From JBFMGS01 sp040752635 (lineage in GTDB: Bacteria > Bacillota > SHA-98 > UBA4971), in the NCBI GenBank assembly GCA_040752635.1, contig JBFMGS010000002.1, positions 37,221-101,220 of the forward strand: a stretch of DNA of 64,000 nucleotides. The letters run 5' to 3'. The notes below the pieces were generated by a model. The model was not told the origin of the DNA. It saw only the letters and a list, made by a program, of their open reading frames with translations, and searched no databases. The translations under genes were made by a program, and so were the position numbers. Numbering within the stretch: position 1 is the stretch's first letter; every line of letters starts with the position of its first letter. Positions 25,974 to 34,393 of this stretch are shown piece by piece.

Positions 25974-26122
25974 GTTACTGCTTCCTTATGCCTTCATTAC
26001 CACATTATTGGTCATTTCCGCAGGCGACATGCCTCCTCTCTCAGGGGCCATAGCATAGACGTTCTTGTCATGCTCGCAAACTCCTTCCTGCATGTGCACG
26101 GCTGTTCGCTGGTAGCACCCCG

Positions 26123-26155
26123 TACACAACAAAGGGAAGGTGGTTGTCCTTCCCT
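26123..26155 (-). terminator. Rho-independent terminator after recA
   Basis: A perfect 8-bp stem AGGGAAGG / CCTTCCCT (26148-26155 with 26133-26140, loop ACAACCA) is followed by TTGTTGTGT on the minus strand. Another GC-rich imperfect hairpin with CCCGGGG arms (26157-26180) lies between it and the recA stop. Confidence 0.8.
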
Positions 26156-26198
26156 GGAACCCCGGGCAGCCCCGGGTTGAAAGAAGTCGCGTCGCATG

Positions 26199-27230
26199 TC
26201 AGTTTGGCTCTCCCTCGGCTGAGGTTGCCGCAGCCAACTGGGGAAGCCGGAGCCCCGCGAGCTGCCGGATCTTCCTTTCTACCTCCGCGGCGACGTCTGG
26301 GTTCTCCCTCAGAAACTCCCTGGCGTTCTCCCTGCCCTGACCAAGTTTCAGGTCACCGTATGAGTACCAGGTGCCGCTTTTCACTATTATGTCGTTCACC
26401 TCGCCCAGGTCGAGAATGGTTCCCTCCCGGGAGATCCCTTGCCCGTATATGATGTCGAATTCCGCCTCCCGGAAAGGTGGGGCAATCTTGTTCTTGACGA
26501 CCTTGGCCCTGGTGCGGCTGCCTATCATCTGCTGGCCCTGCTTGAGCACCTCAACTCTCTTGACCTCAAGCCGTATGGTGGCATAGAACTTGAGAGCGCG
26601 GCCGCCCGGCGTGACCTCGGGGTTTCCGAACATGACCCCGACCTTCTCACGTATCTGGTTGATGAATATTGCGCATGTACGTGACTTGCCTATGGCAGCG
26701 GTGAGTTTGCGTAGCGCCTGTGACATGAGCCTCGCCTGAAGCCCGACGTGAGGATCGCCCATCTCACCTTCGATCTCCGCCCTTGGGGTCAGGGCCGCTA
26801 CCGAGTCGATGACGATGACATCGATAGCCCCGCTTCGCACGAGGGCCTCCGCAATCTCAAGCGCTTGCTCGCCGGTATCTGGCTGCGAAATCAAAAGATT
26901 GTCTGTATCGACGCCGAGCCGTTTGGCGTATACGGGGTCCAGAGCATGCTCGGCGTCGATGAACGCGGCGATCCCGCCGGCTTTCTGGGCCTCGGCGATC
27001 ACGTGTAGAGCAACTGTGGTCTTCCCGGAAGATTCCGGGCCGTAGATCTCTATCACTCGCCCGCGCGGCATGCCCCCGATCCCGAGGGCAATATCCAGCG
27101 ACAGTGCGCCGGTAGGTATGGCCTCTACCGCAAGACGGGCATTAGCCTCCCCCAGCCTCATGATGGAGCCCTTTCCAAACTGCTTCTCTATCTGCGACAA
27201 GGCCATGTCGAGAGCCTTTTCCTTTTCCAT
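26199..27230 (-). CDS. recA: Recombinase RecA
   Basis: The 343-residue recombinase has Walker A GPESSGKTTVALHV, Walker B VIVIDSVAALTPRAE, the DNA-binding loop 'EGEMGDPHVGLQARLMSQAL' and NQIREKVGVMFGNPE with L2 behind it. It drives homologous recombination and triggers LexA self-cleavage in the SOS response. ATG at 27230 has AAGGAGG six bases upstream. Its promoter and a LexA-type box lie in the 282-base space after thpR. Confidence 0.99.
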   Translation of the reverse strand: MEKEKALDMALSQIEKQFGKGSIMRLGEANARLAVEAIPTGALSLDIALGIGGMPRGRVIEIYGPESSGKTTVALHVIAEAQKAGGIAAFIDAEHALDPVYAKRLGVDTDNLLISQPDTGEQALEIAEALVRSGAIDVIVIDSVAALTPRAEIEGEMGDPHVGLQARLMSQALRKLTAAIGKSRTCAIFINQIREKVGVMFGNPEVTPGGRALKFYATIRLEVKRVEVLKQGQQMIGSRTRAKVVKNKIAPPFREAEFDIIYGQGISREGTILDLGEVNDIIVKSGTWYSYGDLKLGQGRENAREFLRENPDVAAEVERKIRQLAGLRLPQLAAATSAEGEPN

Positions 27231-27366
27231 TGGCTACCTCCTTTTCACGCCGGCGTCTGCGATCGGCGTTCTGGGACTTTTCCGACGAGAACTCCGTCTA
27301 CCCGAAGGCTATAACTCCTGGCCCGGCTGGGCTCAGAATCCTTCACCCACACATACAGACATATAG

Positions 27367-27395
27367 ATTGTACCTTACTCTGGCCGTATTCACAA
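27367..27395 (-). promoter_or_regulatory. Sigma-A promoter of recA
   Basis: On the minus strand TTGTGA (27390-27395) and TACAAT (27367-27372) are 17 bases apart. Transcription would begin near 27360, leaving about 130 bases of leader. The -10 is identical to that of the rny promoter. Confidence 0.65.
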
Positions 27396-27453
27396 CACCA
27401 GGAGCGCCTCATCCGTTCGAATCTGAACGCTCCAGGCGTCCGGGATCCATATG

Positions 27454-27467
27454 AGAACGCCTGTTCG
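27454..27467 (-). promoter_or_regulatory. Candidate SOS (LexA) box upstream of recA
   Basis: The minus-strand sequence CGAACAGGCGTTCT fits the Gram-positive SOS box CGAACRNRYGTTY. It is flanked on both sides by CATATGG. It lies about 60 bases upstream of the -35, further than usual, so either another promoter is involved or LexA acts at a distance. A different inverted repeat, CGTTC-N6-GAACG (27414-27429), is nearer but has its arms in the reverse order. Confidence 0.5.
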
Positions 27468-27512
27468 CCATATGGCTCGCACTCTCACCCGCTTGCTCCA
27501 TCTTGCACCGCT

Positions 27513-28076
27513 TTACAGCAACGGGATCACCCGAACTGGAGCATAGACAGGCCCATGAGTTGTGAGGTCGCTCGACGTCAACTGAACCCGGTCCACCCTC
27601 ATCGTGGCTACAGGAGGCGAGCTCGATGAGAGCTCCTGCGCGAGCGCGTGGAGGTTGCGGGCCGACCTCACGCGGCCTATCGTGAGGTGGGGGGATAGCC
27701 CCTTCCCATCCTGCCGGAAACCCTCGGCTTTCATAGCCTCCTCAACCCTGCTGGCAAGGTCGATTAGAGGATCCCTCCCGGTGCTCACCCCTATCCAGAT
27801 AACCCGCGGGTTCCTGGTGTTGGGGAAGGCACCTGCACCTCCGAGCCCAAGCTCGAAGGCCTGCACACCGGCCACCGCCGCCTCAAGCGCCCGCCCGATC
27901 CCCTCAAGGCGGGTGCTTTGCACATCTCCCAGGAACTTGAGCGTGAAATGAAGGTTCTCAGCCTCCACCCACTTGACGTCCGCCCCGGCCCTGGCAAGCT
28001 GCCTTTGGAAAGCTGCCACCTTCGGGCGAATAGCCGGGTCCAAGAACACAGCGATGAAGCATCGAATTGCACTCAC
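27513..28076 (-). CDS. thpR: RNA 2',3'-cyclic phosphodiesterase ThpR (LigT family)
   Basis: The 187-residue 2H phosphoesterase has its two catalytic motifs HFTLKF (after ENL) and HLTIGR, about 85 residues apart. The family opens 2',3'-cyclic phosphates at RNA ends to 2'-phosphates and can ligate tRNA halves in vitro. GTG at 28076 is seven bases after GGGGG. It lies in the cinA-thpR-recA-recX-rny arrangement common in Firmicutes, here with a phosphoesterase gene inserted before it. Confidence 0.92.
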   Translation of the reverse strand: MSAIRCFIAVFLDPAIRPKVAAFQRQLARAGADVKWVEAENLHFTLKFLGDVQSTRLEGIGRALEAAVAGVQAFELGLGGAGAFPNTRNPRVIWIGVSTGRDPLIDLASRVEEAMKAEGFRQDGKGLSPHLTIGRVRSARNLHALAQELSSSSPPVATMRVDRVQLTSSDLTTHGPVYAPVRVIPLL

Positions 28077-28189
28077 AAGCCAGCCCCCAATCGCCCTGTT
28101 GCACCTGGATCGCTCTATTCCTGTCGCAGAAAGTACTTCTACACAAGGTCACGATTTCCTGCTTTTGCCATAACGGCCCTCACGGTTTT

Positions 28190-29704
28190 TCAGGTCTGCC
28201 GTGCTTCGACCCGCCGCGCCCCCGCGACTGCTTTTTCCAGGACCCTCCGCTCAAGAGCGAACCCTTGTCTTTCTCCGAGTATCCGGATGGTATCCACAGC
28301 CACAAGCTCTGCGGCGGGCATCGGGGGGTCGTCTCTTTGTGAGGGGGCGGTCGCGGTTCGATCGTCCGTGCGGCCTGCCACCGCGAAGTGGAGGAGGGCA
28401 ACGCTCATCGGGACCCCACCCTCCACGCGCAGGCCCCGTATTCCCGCACCACCCGTGGTCCCTGCATTAACAACGACGGTCCTGCTGTCCTGCGATACTA
28501 ACAGGCGGTGGTCGTGGCCGCAGAGTATTACAGGCACCTTCCCCCTCGCGGCCTCAGCCGCACGCATATCGTGGGTAGCGAACACGTCTATCCCTGCAAG
28601 GGTGCTGTTCGTCGCGCCGTCGGCCGCCAGAATACCGGCCGCCCGCTCCCACGCCTCCTCAATCTCCTCGTCGCTTGCAGGAGACATGTCCGGGCGAAGC
28701 CCGCCGGGGTCGTGAAGCCCCACGATGCGAATCCCTCGAAAAGCAGTGGCACTGTCCCCTAGCAATACCACATTGGCTTCCGCCGACAGGACCCGAAGCA
28801 CTTCCGGGGAGTCATGGTTGCCCGCGACAAACATGTACGGAACCCCGAGACTTCGGATCCTCCTCGCCGCCATCTTTGCCTCCGCAACAGTACCGAAGTC
28901 CGTGATATCTCCCGTGTCAACAATAACATCGGGCTGAAAGCTTTCGACCACCTGTCCAACGAAATCGAAGGCCTGGGGGTTGTTGTGAATGTCCGACACG
29001 TGCAGAATTCTCACGTACGGCCTGTCGCCCGATAGAGCCCTGAGCACCTGAGCACGGTCAAAGAGGGTGCGGATGTTGTTCGTGATCGTTTCGATGCTCC
29101 CGATGATCTCGCCTGCCTTGAGAAGGCTCCCGTCAAGCAAGCCCAGCATCCAGGGGGCCGCCTCGATTACCCCCTCGTAGCGAGGGCTTGCCAGCCGCCG
29201 CTCATCAAACGTGGCATAGGTGCTACCCAGTAGTACACAGCTCGCCACGAGACCAAGCACAGCACCGGCCAGCGTGCGTCGCAGCAGCCAGGCAGAAGAT
29301 ATGGCTGCACCAAGCGCGCCGCCCGCTGTTGCAAGAAGGACCGCCTTGAGGGCAAAGCGCGCAAGCAGCCGGCCCGCATCTCTTCTGAACTGCCTTGTGA
29401 TGCTGGAAGGGACCTCACCGCGCGATATGACGTCCTGGAGGGACTCGAGGTCGATGTTCTCCAGAGTTGCCTGCAACTGGAGAGGGGTGGGGTGGCTCCT
29501 CGCCTCCACTCGCCCGATGGGGGGAATGGCGAGCCTGCTATAACCGGGGATGCCCACCCTGGCGGATACACGTATGTCCAGGCCGGCTACATGGTATGGG
29601 GCGGCGGCAAAGAGATTGATGCTTGCAAACACGCAGGCGAGCGAGACGAGCGCCCAGCAAGCTCCCTTGAGGCGCCCCGCGACCTGCCGAACCCGCCCTA
29701 CCAT
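28190..29704 (-). CDS. Membrane-anchored metallophosphoesterase
   Basis: The 504-residue product has an N-terminal membrane segment (about residues 13-33), an extracytoplasmic domain, two more membrane segments (about 115-160) and then a calcineurin-type phosphoesterase domain. That domain has all metal motifs: HVSDIHNNPQ, DTGDITDFG, VAGNHDSPE and CGHDHRL. The substrate is unknown. The topology could place the catalytic domain on either face. ATG overlaps the end of cinA by seven bases, implying coupling. Insertion between cinA and thpR is not part of the standard gene order. Confidence 0.85.
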   Translation of the reverse strand: MVGRVRQVAGRLKGACWALVSLACVFASINLFAAAPYHVAGLDIRVSARVGIPGYSRLAIPPIGRVEARSHPTPLQLQATLENIDLESLQDVISRGEVPSSITRQFRRDAGRLLARFALKAVLLATAGGALGAAISSAWLLRRTLAGAVLGLVASCVLLGSTYATFDERRLASPRYEGVIEAAPWMLGLLDGSLLKAGEIIGSIETITNNIRTLFDRAQVLRALSGDRPYVRILHVSDIHNNPQAFDFVGQVVESFQPDVIVDTGDITDFGTVAEAKMAARRIRSLGVPYMFVAGNHDSPEVLRVLSAEANVVLLGDSATAFRGIRIVGLHDPGGLRPDMSPASDEEIEEAWERAAGILAADGATNSTLAGIDVFATHDMRAAEAARGKVPVILCGHDHRLLVSQDSRTVVVNAGTTGGAGIRGLRVEGGVPMSVALLHFAVAGRTDDRTATAPSQRDDPPMPAAELVAVDTIRILGERQGFALERRVLEKAVAGARRVEARQT

Positions 29705-30945
29705 CTTCGTAGCACATGCCTGCGCAGGAGGTCCAGAGCCCTCTTGGCAGCTCGCTCCTTGATTTCGCTGCGTGTGCCGAATAGCATCAGCCTTGCGCTC
29801 GCAACCCCGCCGCGCCAGGCGACGCCGACAAACACAAGCCCCACCGACCGCGCAGCGCTTCCGCCGGCCGGGCCAGCGATGCCGGTTGTTGAAACAGCCA
29901 CGTCCGCTCCCGCGAGCAACAACACACCCGTCGCCATGGCGATGGCCACCTCGCGGCTCACCGCGCCGAACGATCGGATGGTGCTGCCGGGGATCCCCAG
30001 GACCTTACACTTTGCATCATTACTGTAAGTTGTAGCGGCCAGGCCCAGCGTTGCCGAGCACCCGGGCACCTCTGTAAGCTTGTGGGCTATGAGCCCGCCC
30101 GTGACCGACTCCGCTACTGCGAGGGAAAGCTTCTTCTCCATAAGAAGCCTGACCACGGCGTGCTGAAGCTCATCGTCATCAGCCCCGTATATGTCGTCGC
30201 CGAGCCTCTCGCGGATTTTGGACTCAACCACCGCTATCATCGCGTCGGCCTCCTCGCTTGAGGATGCCTTCGCAGTTATGCGCAGTGCAACCTCGCTCAG
30301 CGAGACAAGAGGTGCCACAGTAGGATTGGTCTGCCCGTGCAGGAGGTCCCGCACGGCATCTTCGACTGAGGCCTCTCCGGGTCCGCAGACCTTGAGCACT
30401 CGCGACCGGATGACGCTCCTGGCACCTTCAGCCTTGTCCCGAAGGTACGGTATAACAGTGGACTCCATCATGCCCCGCATCTCCGCCGGGACGCCGGGCA
30501 TACAGATAACAGCCCTGGCCCCGTCCTCTATTATCAAGCCGCTAGCAGTACCGAGGTCGTTTCTTATGAGCCGGGCGCCCTCAGGGATCACAGACTGGCG
30601 GAGCACGCCCACCGGGGTTCCGTGCCCTGTGCCCCGGAGCATAAACTCCACAGGTTCCCTGGCTTCCGGATAAACCCGCATGGGCAGCCCCATGGCCTCA
30701 GCGACAGCCTCGCGAGTGAGATCGTCTTCGGTTGGGCCCAGGCCGCCTGTGATGATTACAACGTCGGCCCTGGCGAGCGCATCCCGAATGGCGCTTGCCG
30801 CCCTTTCCTTGTTGTCCCCCACTGTCGCTTTATGGAACACATCAACACCAATCTCGGCTAGCTTCCGACCGATGTAGGCAGAGTTTGTGTCCACGATCTG
30901 TCCGAGCAAGAGTTCTGTTCCGATGCAAAGTATCTCCGCTCTCAT
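29698..30945 (-). CDS. cinA: CinA family protein (competence/damage-inducible)
   Basis: The 415-residue protein has an N-terminal molybdopterin-binding-like domain (MRAEILCIGTELLLGQIVDTN, with TGGLGPTEDDLT) and a C-terminal CinA deamidase domain (LAVAESVTGGLIAHKLTEVPG, with VSTTGIAGPAGGS). The C-terminal domain in related proteins is nicotinamide-mononucleotide deamidase (PncC), and the N-terminal domain can have ADP-ribose pyrophosphatase activity. It heads the cinA-recA region. A TTGACA at about 30997-31002 lacks a convincing -10. Confidence 0.95.
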   Translation of the reverse strand: MRAEILCIGTELLLGQIVDTNSAYIGRKLAEIGVDVFHKATVGDNKERAASAIRDALARADVVIITGGLGPTEDDLTREAVAEAMGLPMRVYPEAREPVEFMLRGTGHGTPVGVLRQSVIPEGARLIRNDLGTASGLIIEDGARAVICMPGVPAEMRGMMESTVIPYLRDKAEGARSVIRSRVLKVCGPGEASVEDAVRDLLHGQTNPTVAPLVSLSEVALRITAKASSSEEADAMIAVVESKIRERLGDDIYGADDDELQHAVVRLLMEKKLSLAVAESVTGGLIAHKLTEVPGCSATLGLAATTYSNDAKCKVLGIPGSTIRSFGAVSREVAIAMATGVLLLAGADVAVSTTGIAGPAGGSAARSVGLVFVGVAWRGGVASARLMLFGTRSEIKERAAKRALDLLRRHVLRRW

Positions 30946-31062
30946 AGCGCCTGCCTCCTGCCGGCACGCTTACCATCCCGTTGCCCGCCGAAGCCATGTC
31001 AACACCGGAAAGAGCGCGCCCCATTCCTCTGGGATCTCCGATGATTCCATGAGGTCTCATTT

Positions 31063-32574
31063 TCACCCGGCATTTGCAGCCTTTCGCCCTCCGCAAGCCC
31101 CCTTGAGCATCCTCCTGAACTCTTCCCCATCGATCTTCTCATTTTCCAGGAGGATGCTGCTGGCCTCGACAAGTATCCCTTTCCTGGCCTGGAGGATCTC
31201 CCGCGCCCTCCGTTCCTGGTCTCTCAGAATGCCGCTGATTGTCTCGTGGTAGAGCTGTCTTGGAAGTTCATCCACGCTGACTATGCCGGCAGGCGACATC
31301 CCTGCGCTGACCAGGCGCCGCGCGATATTGAGCGCCTGCTCGAAGTCGTTGGCGGCACCCGTGGACCTGTTGCCGAAGCGGATTTCCTCCGCTACTGCGC
31401 CGCTCAGCAGAATGGTTACCTGATCCTCAAGGTAATCGCGCGTGTACAGGCACAGCTCTTCCTCCTGGGTCTGACGGGTATAGCCAAGGGCCTTACCCCT
31501 CGACATCACAGTAATCGCTGAAACCGACCCTGGCCGCAACACTTCGCTCGCGAGCGCGTGGCCGACTTCGTGGTATGAGATCCTCTCCATATCCGATTTG
31601 CTTGGCCGGCGGTCGAGTTTCTCGCCCATCATCACCTTGTCTATGGCATCCCTAAACTCCTTGGCTCCTATCGTGCTCTTTCCTTCCCTCATTGCAAGGA
31701 TCGCAGCCTCGTTGGCAAGGCTCTCGAGGTGCGCCCCGGAAAAGCCGAAGGTGTCCCTCGCGATCTCTTCAAGGTCAACGTCCCTTGCGAGCGGCTTGTC
31801 CTTCGTGTGGATGCGCAGGATATGCAGACGCCCTTCACGGTCCGGCAGGTCTACCTGGACGATACGGTCGAACCTGCCCGGCCGAAGGAGGGCCGGATCC
31901 AGCAGGTCTGCCCGGTTTGTGGCACCGATCACGAGAAGCCTGACCTCATCGTTGGGATTTATCCCGTCCATCTCTACCAGCAACTGGTTAAGCGTCTGGT
32001 CGTATTCGAGGTGACTCGAGTGCTTTCCACGCTTGCCGCCGAGCACCTCGATCTCGTCTATGAAGATCATGGCGCTCGCCCGTTTTTCACGAACGGCGCG
32101 AGACCTCGCAGCGCTGAACAGTTGGCGCACCCGCTGCGCGCCTACGCCCGCATACATTTCGACGAATTCCGAGCCGCTGGCCGCCAAGAACACGCTGCCC
32201 GTGTAGCTGGCAGCCGCTTTTGCGAGAAGCGTTTTGCCTGTGCCGGGCGGCCCTGTAAGCAAGATCCCGCGAAGCGGCCGGATCCCGAGCGCCCGAACCC
32301 TGTCAGCGTTGACCACGAACTCGAGGGCCTCAAGAAGCTCGCGCTTGGCAACCTCCTGGCCACCGATGTCGCCAAAGGAGACCCCCGGAACCCCCTGCAC
32401 CTGCTTCTCCCCACCTAGTACCTGGAACCGCCTGCCGAGACCCGACCCGACCTGCAAATACCAGAAGGCCAATGCGATCCCTGCCAGAAACAGGATGGGC
32501 GTTACGTTGTAACCTGAGGCCACAAGGTACAGCGTGACGGCTAGAGCCGCTCCTACGCCGACTTCCTTTAGCAT
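31063..32574 (-). CDS. FtsH-like AAA+ zinc metalloprotease without extracytoplasmic domain
   Basis: The 503-residue product has two closely spaced membrane helices (about residues 6-22 and 28-44), an AAA+ module and an M41 peptidase domain. The AAA+ motifs are GPPGTGKTLLAKA, MIFIDEIEVLGG and ATNRADLLDPALLRPGRFDR; the zinc motif is HEVGH, with NDFEQA as third ligand. Classic FtsH has about 70 extracytoplasmic residues between the two helices; here only a few remain. It degrades unneeded or damaged membrane proteins in related systems. The gene follows a small membrane-anchored protein gene by 100 bases, which may supply the missing domain. Confidence 0.92.
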   Translation of the reverse strand: MLKEVGVGAALAVTLYLVASGYNVTPILFLAGIALAFWYLQVGSGLGRRFQVLGGEKQVQGVPGVSFGDIGGQEVAKRELLEALEFVVNADRVRALGIRPLRGILLTGPPGTGKTLLAKAAASYTGSVFLAASGSEFVEMYAGVGAQRVRQLFSAARSRAVREKRASAMIFIDEIEVLGGKRGKHSSHLEYDQTLNQLLVEMDGINPNDEVRLLVIGATNRADLLDPALLRPGRFDRIVQVDLPDREGRLHILRIHTKDKPLARDVDLEEIARDTFGFSGAHLESLANEAAILAMREGKSTIGAKEFRDAIDKVMMGEKLDRRPSKSDMERISYHEVGHALASEVLRPGSVSAITVMSRGKALGYTRQTQEEELCLYTRDYLEDQVTILLSGAVAEEIRFGNRSTGAANDFEQALNIARRLVSAGMSPAGIVSVDELPRQLYHETISGILRDQERRAREILQARKGILVEASSILLENEKIDGEEFRRMLKGACGGRKAANAG

Positions 32575-32674
32575 TTTGGAATCCTCATCCCCTCACCAAG
32601 TTGTGCCCCGGCGAGAGCGCCGCGAGCGCGGCGAACCGACCGCAGGCGCCTCTGCCGGTAGCCACTTTTGAATC

Positions 32675-33247
32675 CTACCGGGCCCCGGATCTTGCGGGCG
32701 GATCTGTAAGAGCGTCGCCTGCCGCTGGTGGGCGCCCCTGCCTTGGAATCACTTCATACAGGTACCGCTCACCCTTGTGCAACTGAACGTATACGTACCT
32801 GGAGTCAACATACACGCCCCATCTGTCAAGGTGCGCCCCCACGGCCTCCTCGTCGATGGCATTAGCCATTTCCCGGAAGGTCCCCCGAGATATCCCCTCT
32901 TCGATAGCAAGGCGCATGCGCTGATAGACGCCTGTAAGCTCGTCGGTCCGAGCATCCCAAACCACGAGGCGCCACGGTGCTTTGCCGCTGGCGCGCGCAA
33001 GCCCTGTGCATAAGTGCGTGTAAGTGGATTGGATGTCAGGTATGTTTGCAAGCCGGACGTGGACCTCAAGAGCCGGGGTCGTCTTGACGAGGCGGTACTC
33101 GAGAACATCAGCACGCTGTGAGAGAAATGCCTCGAGGGGTCTCTCCACCTGCACATGATAAGCGGCGATGCGGCCACCCGCGAGTATGCCGAACGTCAAG
33201 AAGAATGCAACTGTTACTCTCCGAACATCAAGCCCGAATACTTTCAC
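32675..33247 (-). CDS. Unknown membrane-anchored protein upstream of the FtsH-like protease
   Basis: This 190-residue protein is not recognised. It has one N-terminal membrane helix (about residues 10-28) and an extracytoplasmic domain with a strand-rich start (VLEYRLVKTTPALEVHVRL) and a helical middle (TYTHLCTGLARAS), ending in a proline-rich tail. GTG at 33247 has GGGAGGG six bases upstream; the open frame extends 22 codons further but without support. It is the only gene immediately before the ectodomain-less FtsH-like protease, so a subunit or substrate-adaptor role is an inference from context. Confidence 0.75.
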   Translation of the reverse strand: MKVFGLDVRRVTVAFFLTFGILAGGRIAAYHVQVERPLEAFLSQRADVLEYRLVKTTPALEVHVRLANIPDIQSTYTHLCTGLARASGKAPWRLVVWDARTDELTGVYQRMRLAIEEGISRGTFREMANAIDEEAVGAHLDRWGVYVDSRYVYVQLHKGERYLYEVIPRQGRPPAAGDALTDPPARSGAR

Positions 33248-33274
33248 AGGTCTCCCTCCCACAGGGTCGCAGCA

Positions 33275-33307
33275 ATTATAACACAATGCCCTCGCTCGCG
33301 CGAGGGC
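33275..33307 (-). promoter_or_regulatory. Possible promoter with overlapping palindrome
   Basis: A TATAAT (33275-33280, minus strand) lies 28 bases before the GTG of the unknown protein. Directly upstream is a perfect 8-bp inverted repeat GCCCTCGC / GCGAGGGC (33288-33307, spacer 4) in the region where the -35 and spacer should be. No -35 match is present. The palindrome could be an operator. Confidence 0.4.
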
Positions 33308-33403
33308 AAACATCAGGCAAACATGGCAATCGGCTCAAGCCGCCCGGACTCGTGAGGGTGTCGTCATAAATTCGCACCACTTTTCAGGGTGCGTACTCTA
33401 CCC

Positions 33404-33520
33404 GGGGTTGCCGGTGATTGCATGACGGGGCCTATTAATCCGGCCATGTGCCGGCGGGCCGAATTAATCGGGAGCGCCCTGCAGAGTGCGCCGTCCCCGG
33501 AATGCAACACCGGCAACCCC
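33404..33520. repeat. 117-bp element with 19-bp inverted ends and inner hairpin
   Basis: The ends GGGGTTGCCGGTG (33404-33416) and CACCGGCAACCCC (33508-33520) pair perfectly over 13 bases. After one bulged A they continue for six more (TTGCAT/ATGCAA), and GGGG/CCCC pairs further in. Inside lies a second hairpin, ATTAATcCGGCC / GGCCGaATTAAT (33434-33445 with 33457-33468, lower case marking the single mismatch). The whole could be a large transcript-end structure for the salvage operon, a structured RNA, or a small miniature-transposon-like repeat. No clear target duplication was seen. The rest of the 357-base interval (33248-33604) holds only the promoter at 33275 and nothing else recognised. 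Confidence 0.6.
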
Positions 33521-33604
33521 TAGAAGTCGGTGTCTCTTCTGAACTTTCGCTTACCGCTTTGTTGTTCCTTGCGAAGCGCGCGTCGCGCCTCTGTCCCCGG
33601 GCGG

Positions 33605-34393
33605 TCATTCGAGTAAGAGGTCTATAGTGGCGAGTAGCAGTCTCTCCAGCGTATTCGTTGCCGCAGCAAACGTGCCTCTCACCATATCCTTGGAAATCCC
33701 GCCGGGAACCATGCCCGCCCCGTAATTGGTGATGACTGCGATCGCAGCGTAAGACAGGTCAGCCTCCCTGGCAAGCACGACCTCGGGGACGATGGTCATG
33801 CCGACCACATCGCCACCCAAGATCTGCATCATCGAGATCTCTGCTGCCGTCTCAAGCCTGGGCCCTTCGAAGGCAACGTACGTCCCGTATGGGTGGATAT
33901 GAATGCCTTGCGCCGTCGCGGCACGCAGCACTCGCTCTCTGAGCGGTTCGGAAAAAGGTTCCGTGACATCCAAGTGCTTGAAAGGCACGCCCTCCTCGTC
34001 GTAAAACGTACCGATTCTGCGTTTCGTCATATCTATGAACTGTGAGAGCAAGACCAGCTCGCCTGGAGGCACCATCTTGCGTAGCGACCCGACCGCCGCC
34101 GTGGCAAGGATGCTCTCGGCGCCCAGATCCTTTAAAGCCTGGATGTTTGCTCTGTGGTTGATCTTGTGCGGCGGAATGGTGTGCCCAAGCCCATGCCTCG
34201 GGACGAAAGCGATTTCTCGTCCTTTGTATTCAGCAAAAAGGACGTGAACCCGGCCGTACTGGTTGTCAACCTCCTCTTCACGAATGGTGGGTACGGTCTT
34301 GAACTTGTAGTACCCGGTTCCGCCGATCACTCCGACCCGTGCTCTCAATAAAGCCACCTTCTTCGCGAGATTATCGCTCCATCGCGAGATCAT
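33605..34393 (-). CDS. MTAP/PNP-family purine nucleoside phosphorylase (probably 6-oxopurine type)
   Basis: The 262-residue protein belongs to the trimeric phosphorylases that release adenine, hypoxanthine or related bases and make ribose-1-phosphate or its 5-methylthio/5-deoxy form. Phosphate and pentose motifs are GVIGGTGYY, FVPRHGLGHTIPPHKINHRAN and EGPRLETAAEI; MTIVPEVVLAREADL is MTAP-like. The purine loop reads AVITNYGAGM. MTAPs that prefer adenine have TDYD here, whereas Asn is the PNP choice, so inosine, guanosine or methylthioinosine is more likely. ATG overlaps the permease stop as ATGA. It is the last gene of the operon starting at 39704. Confidence 0.85.
   Translation of the reverse strand: MISRWSDNLAKKVALLRARVGVIGGTGYYKFKTVPTIREEEVDNQYGRVHVLFAEYKGREIAFVPRHGLGHTIPPHKINHRANIQALKDLGAESILATAAVGSLRKMVPPGELVLLSQFIDMTKRRIGTFYDEEGVPFKHLDVTEPFSEPLRERVLRAATAQGIHIHPYGTYVAFEGPRLETAAEISMMQILGGDVVGMTIVPEVVLAREADLSYAAIAVITNYGAGMVPGGISKDMVRGTFAAATNTLERLLLATIDLLLE

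Noticed and set aside
25986..26099. 37-codon frame between recA and recX (MHMQEGVCEHDK...)
   Set aside because: No Shine-Dalgarno precedes it and the composition is unremarkable; it lies after the recA terminator without a visible promoter.
30990..31020. TTGACA upstream of cinA as a promoter
   Set aside because: No -10 hexamer with three or more key matches occurs at 16-19 bases from it.
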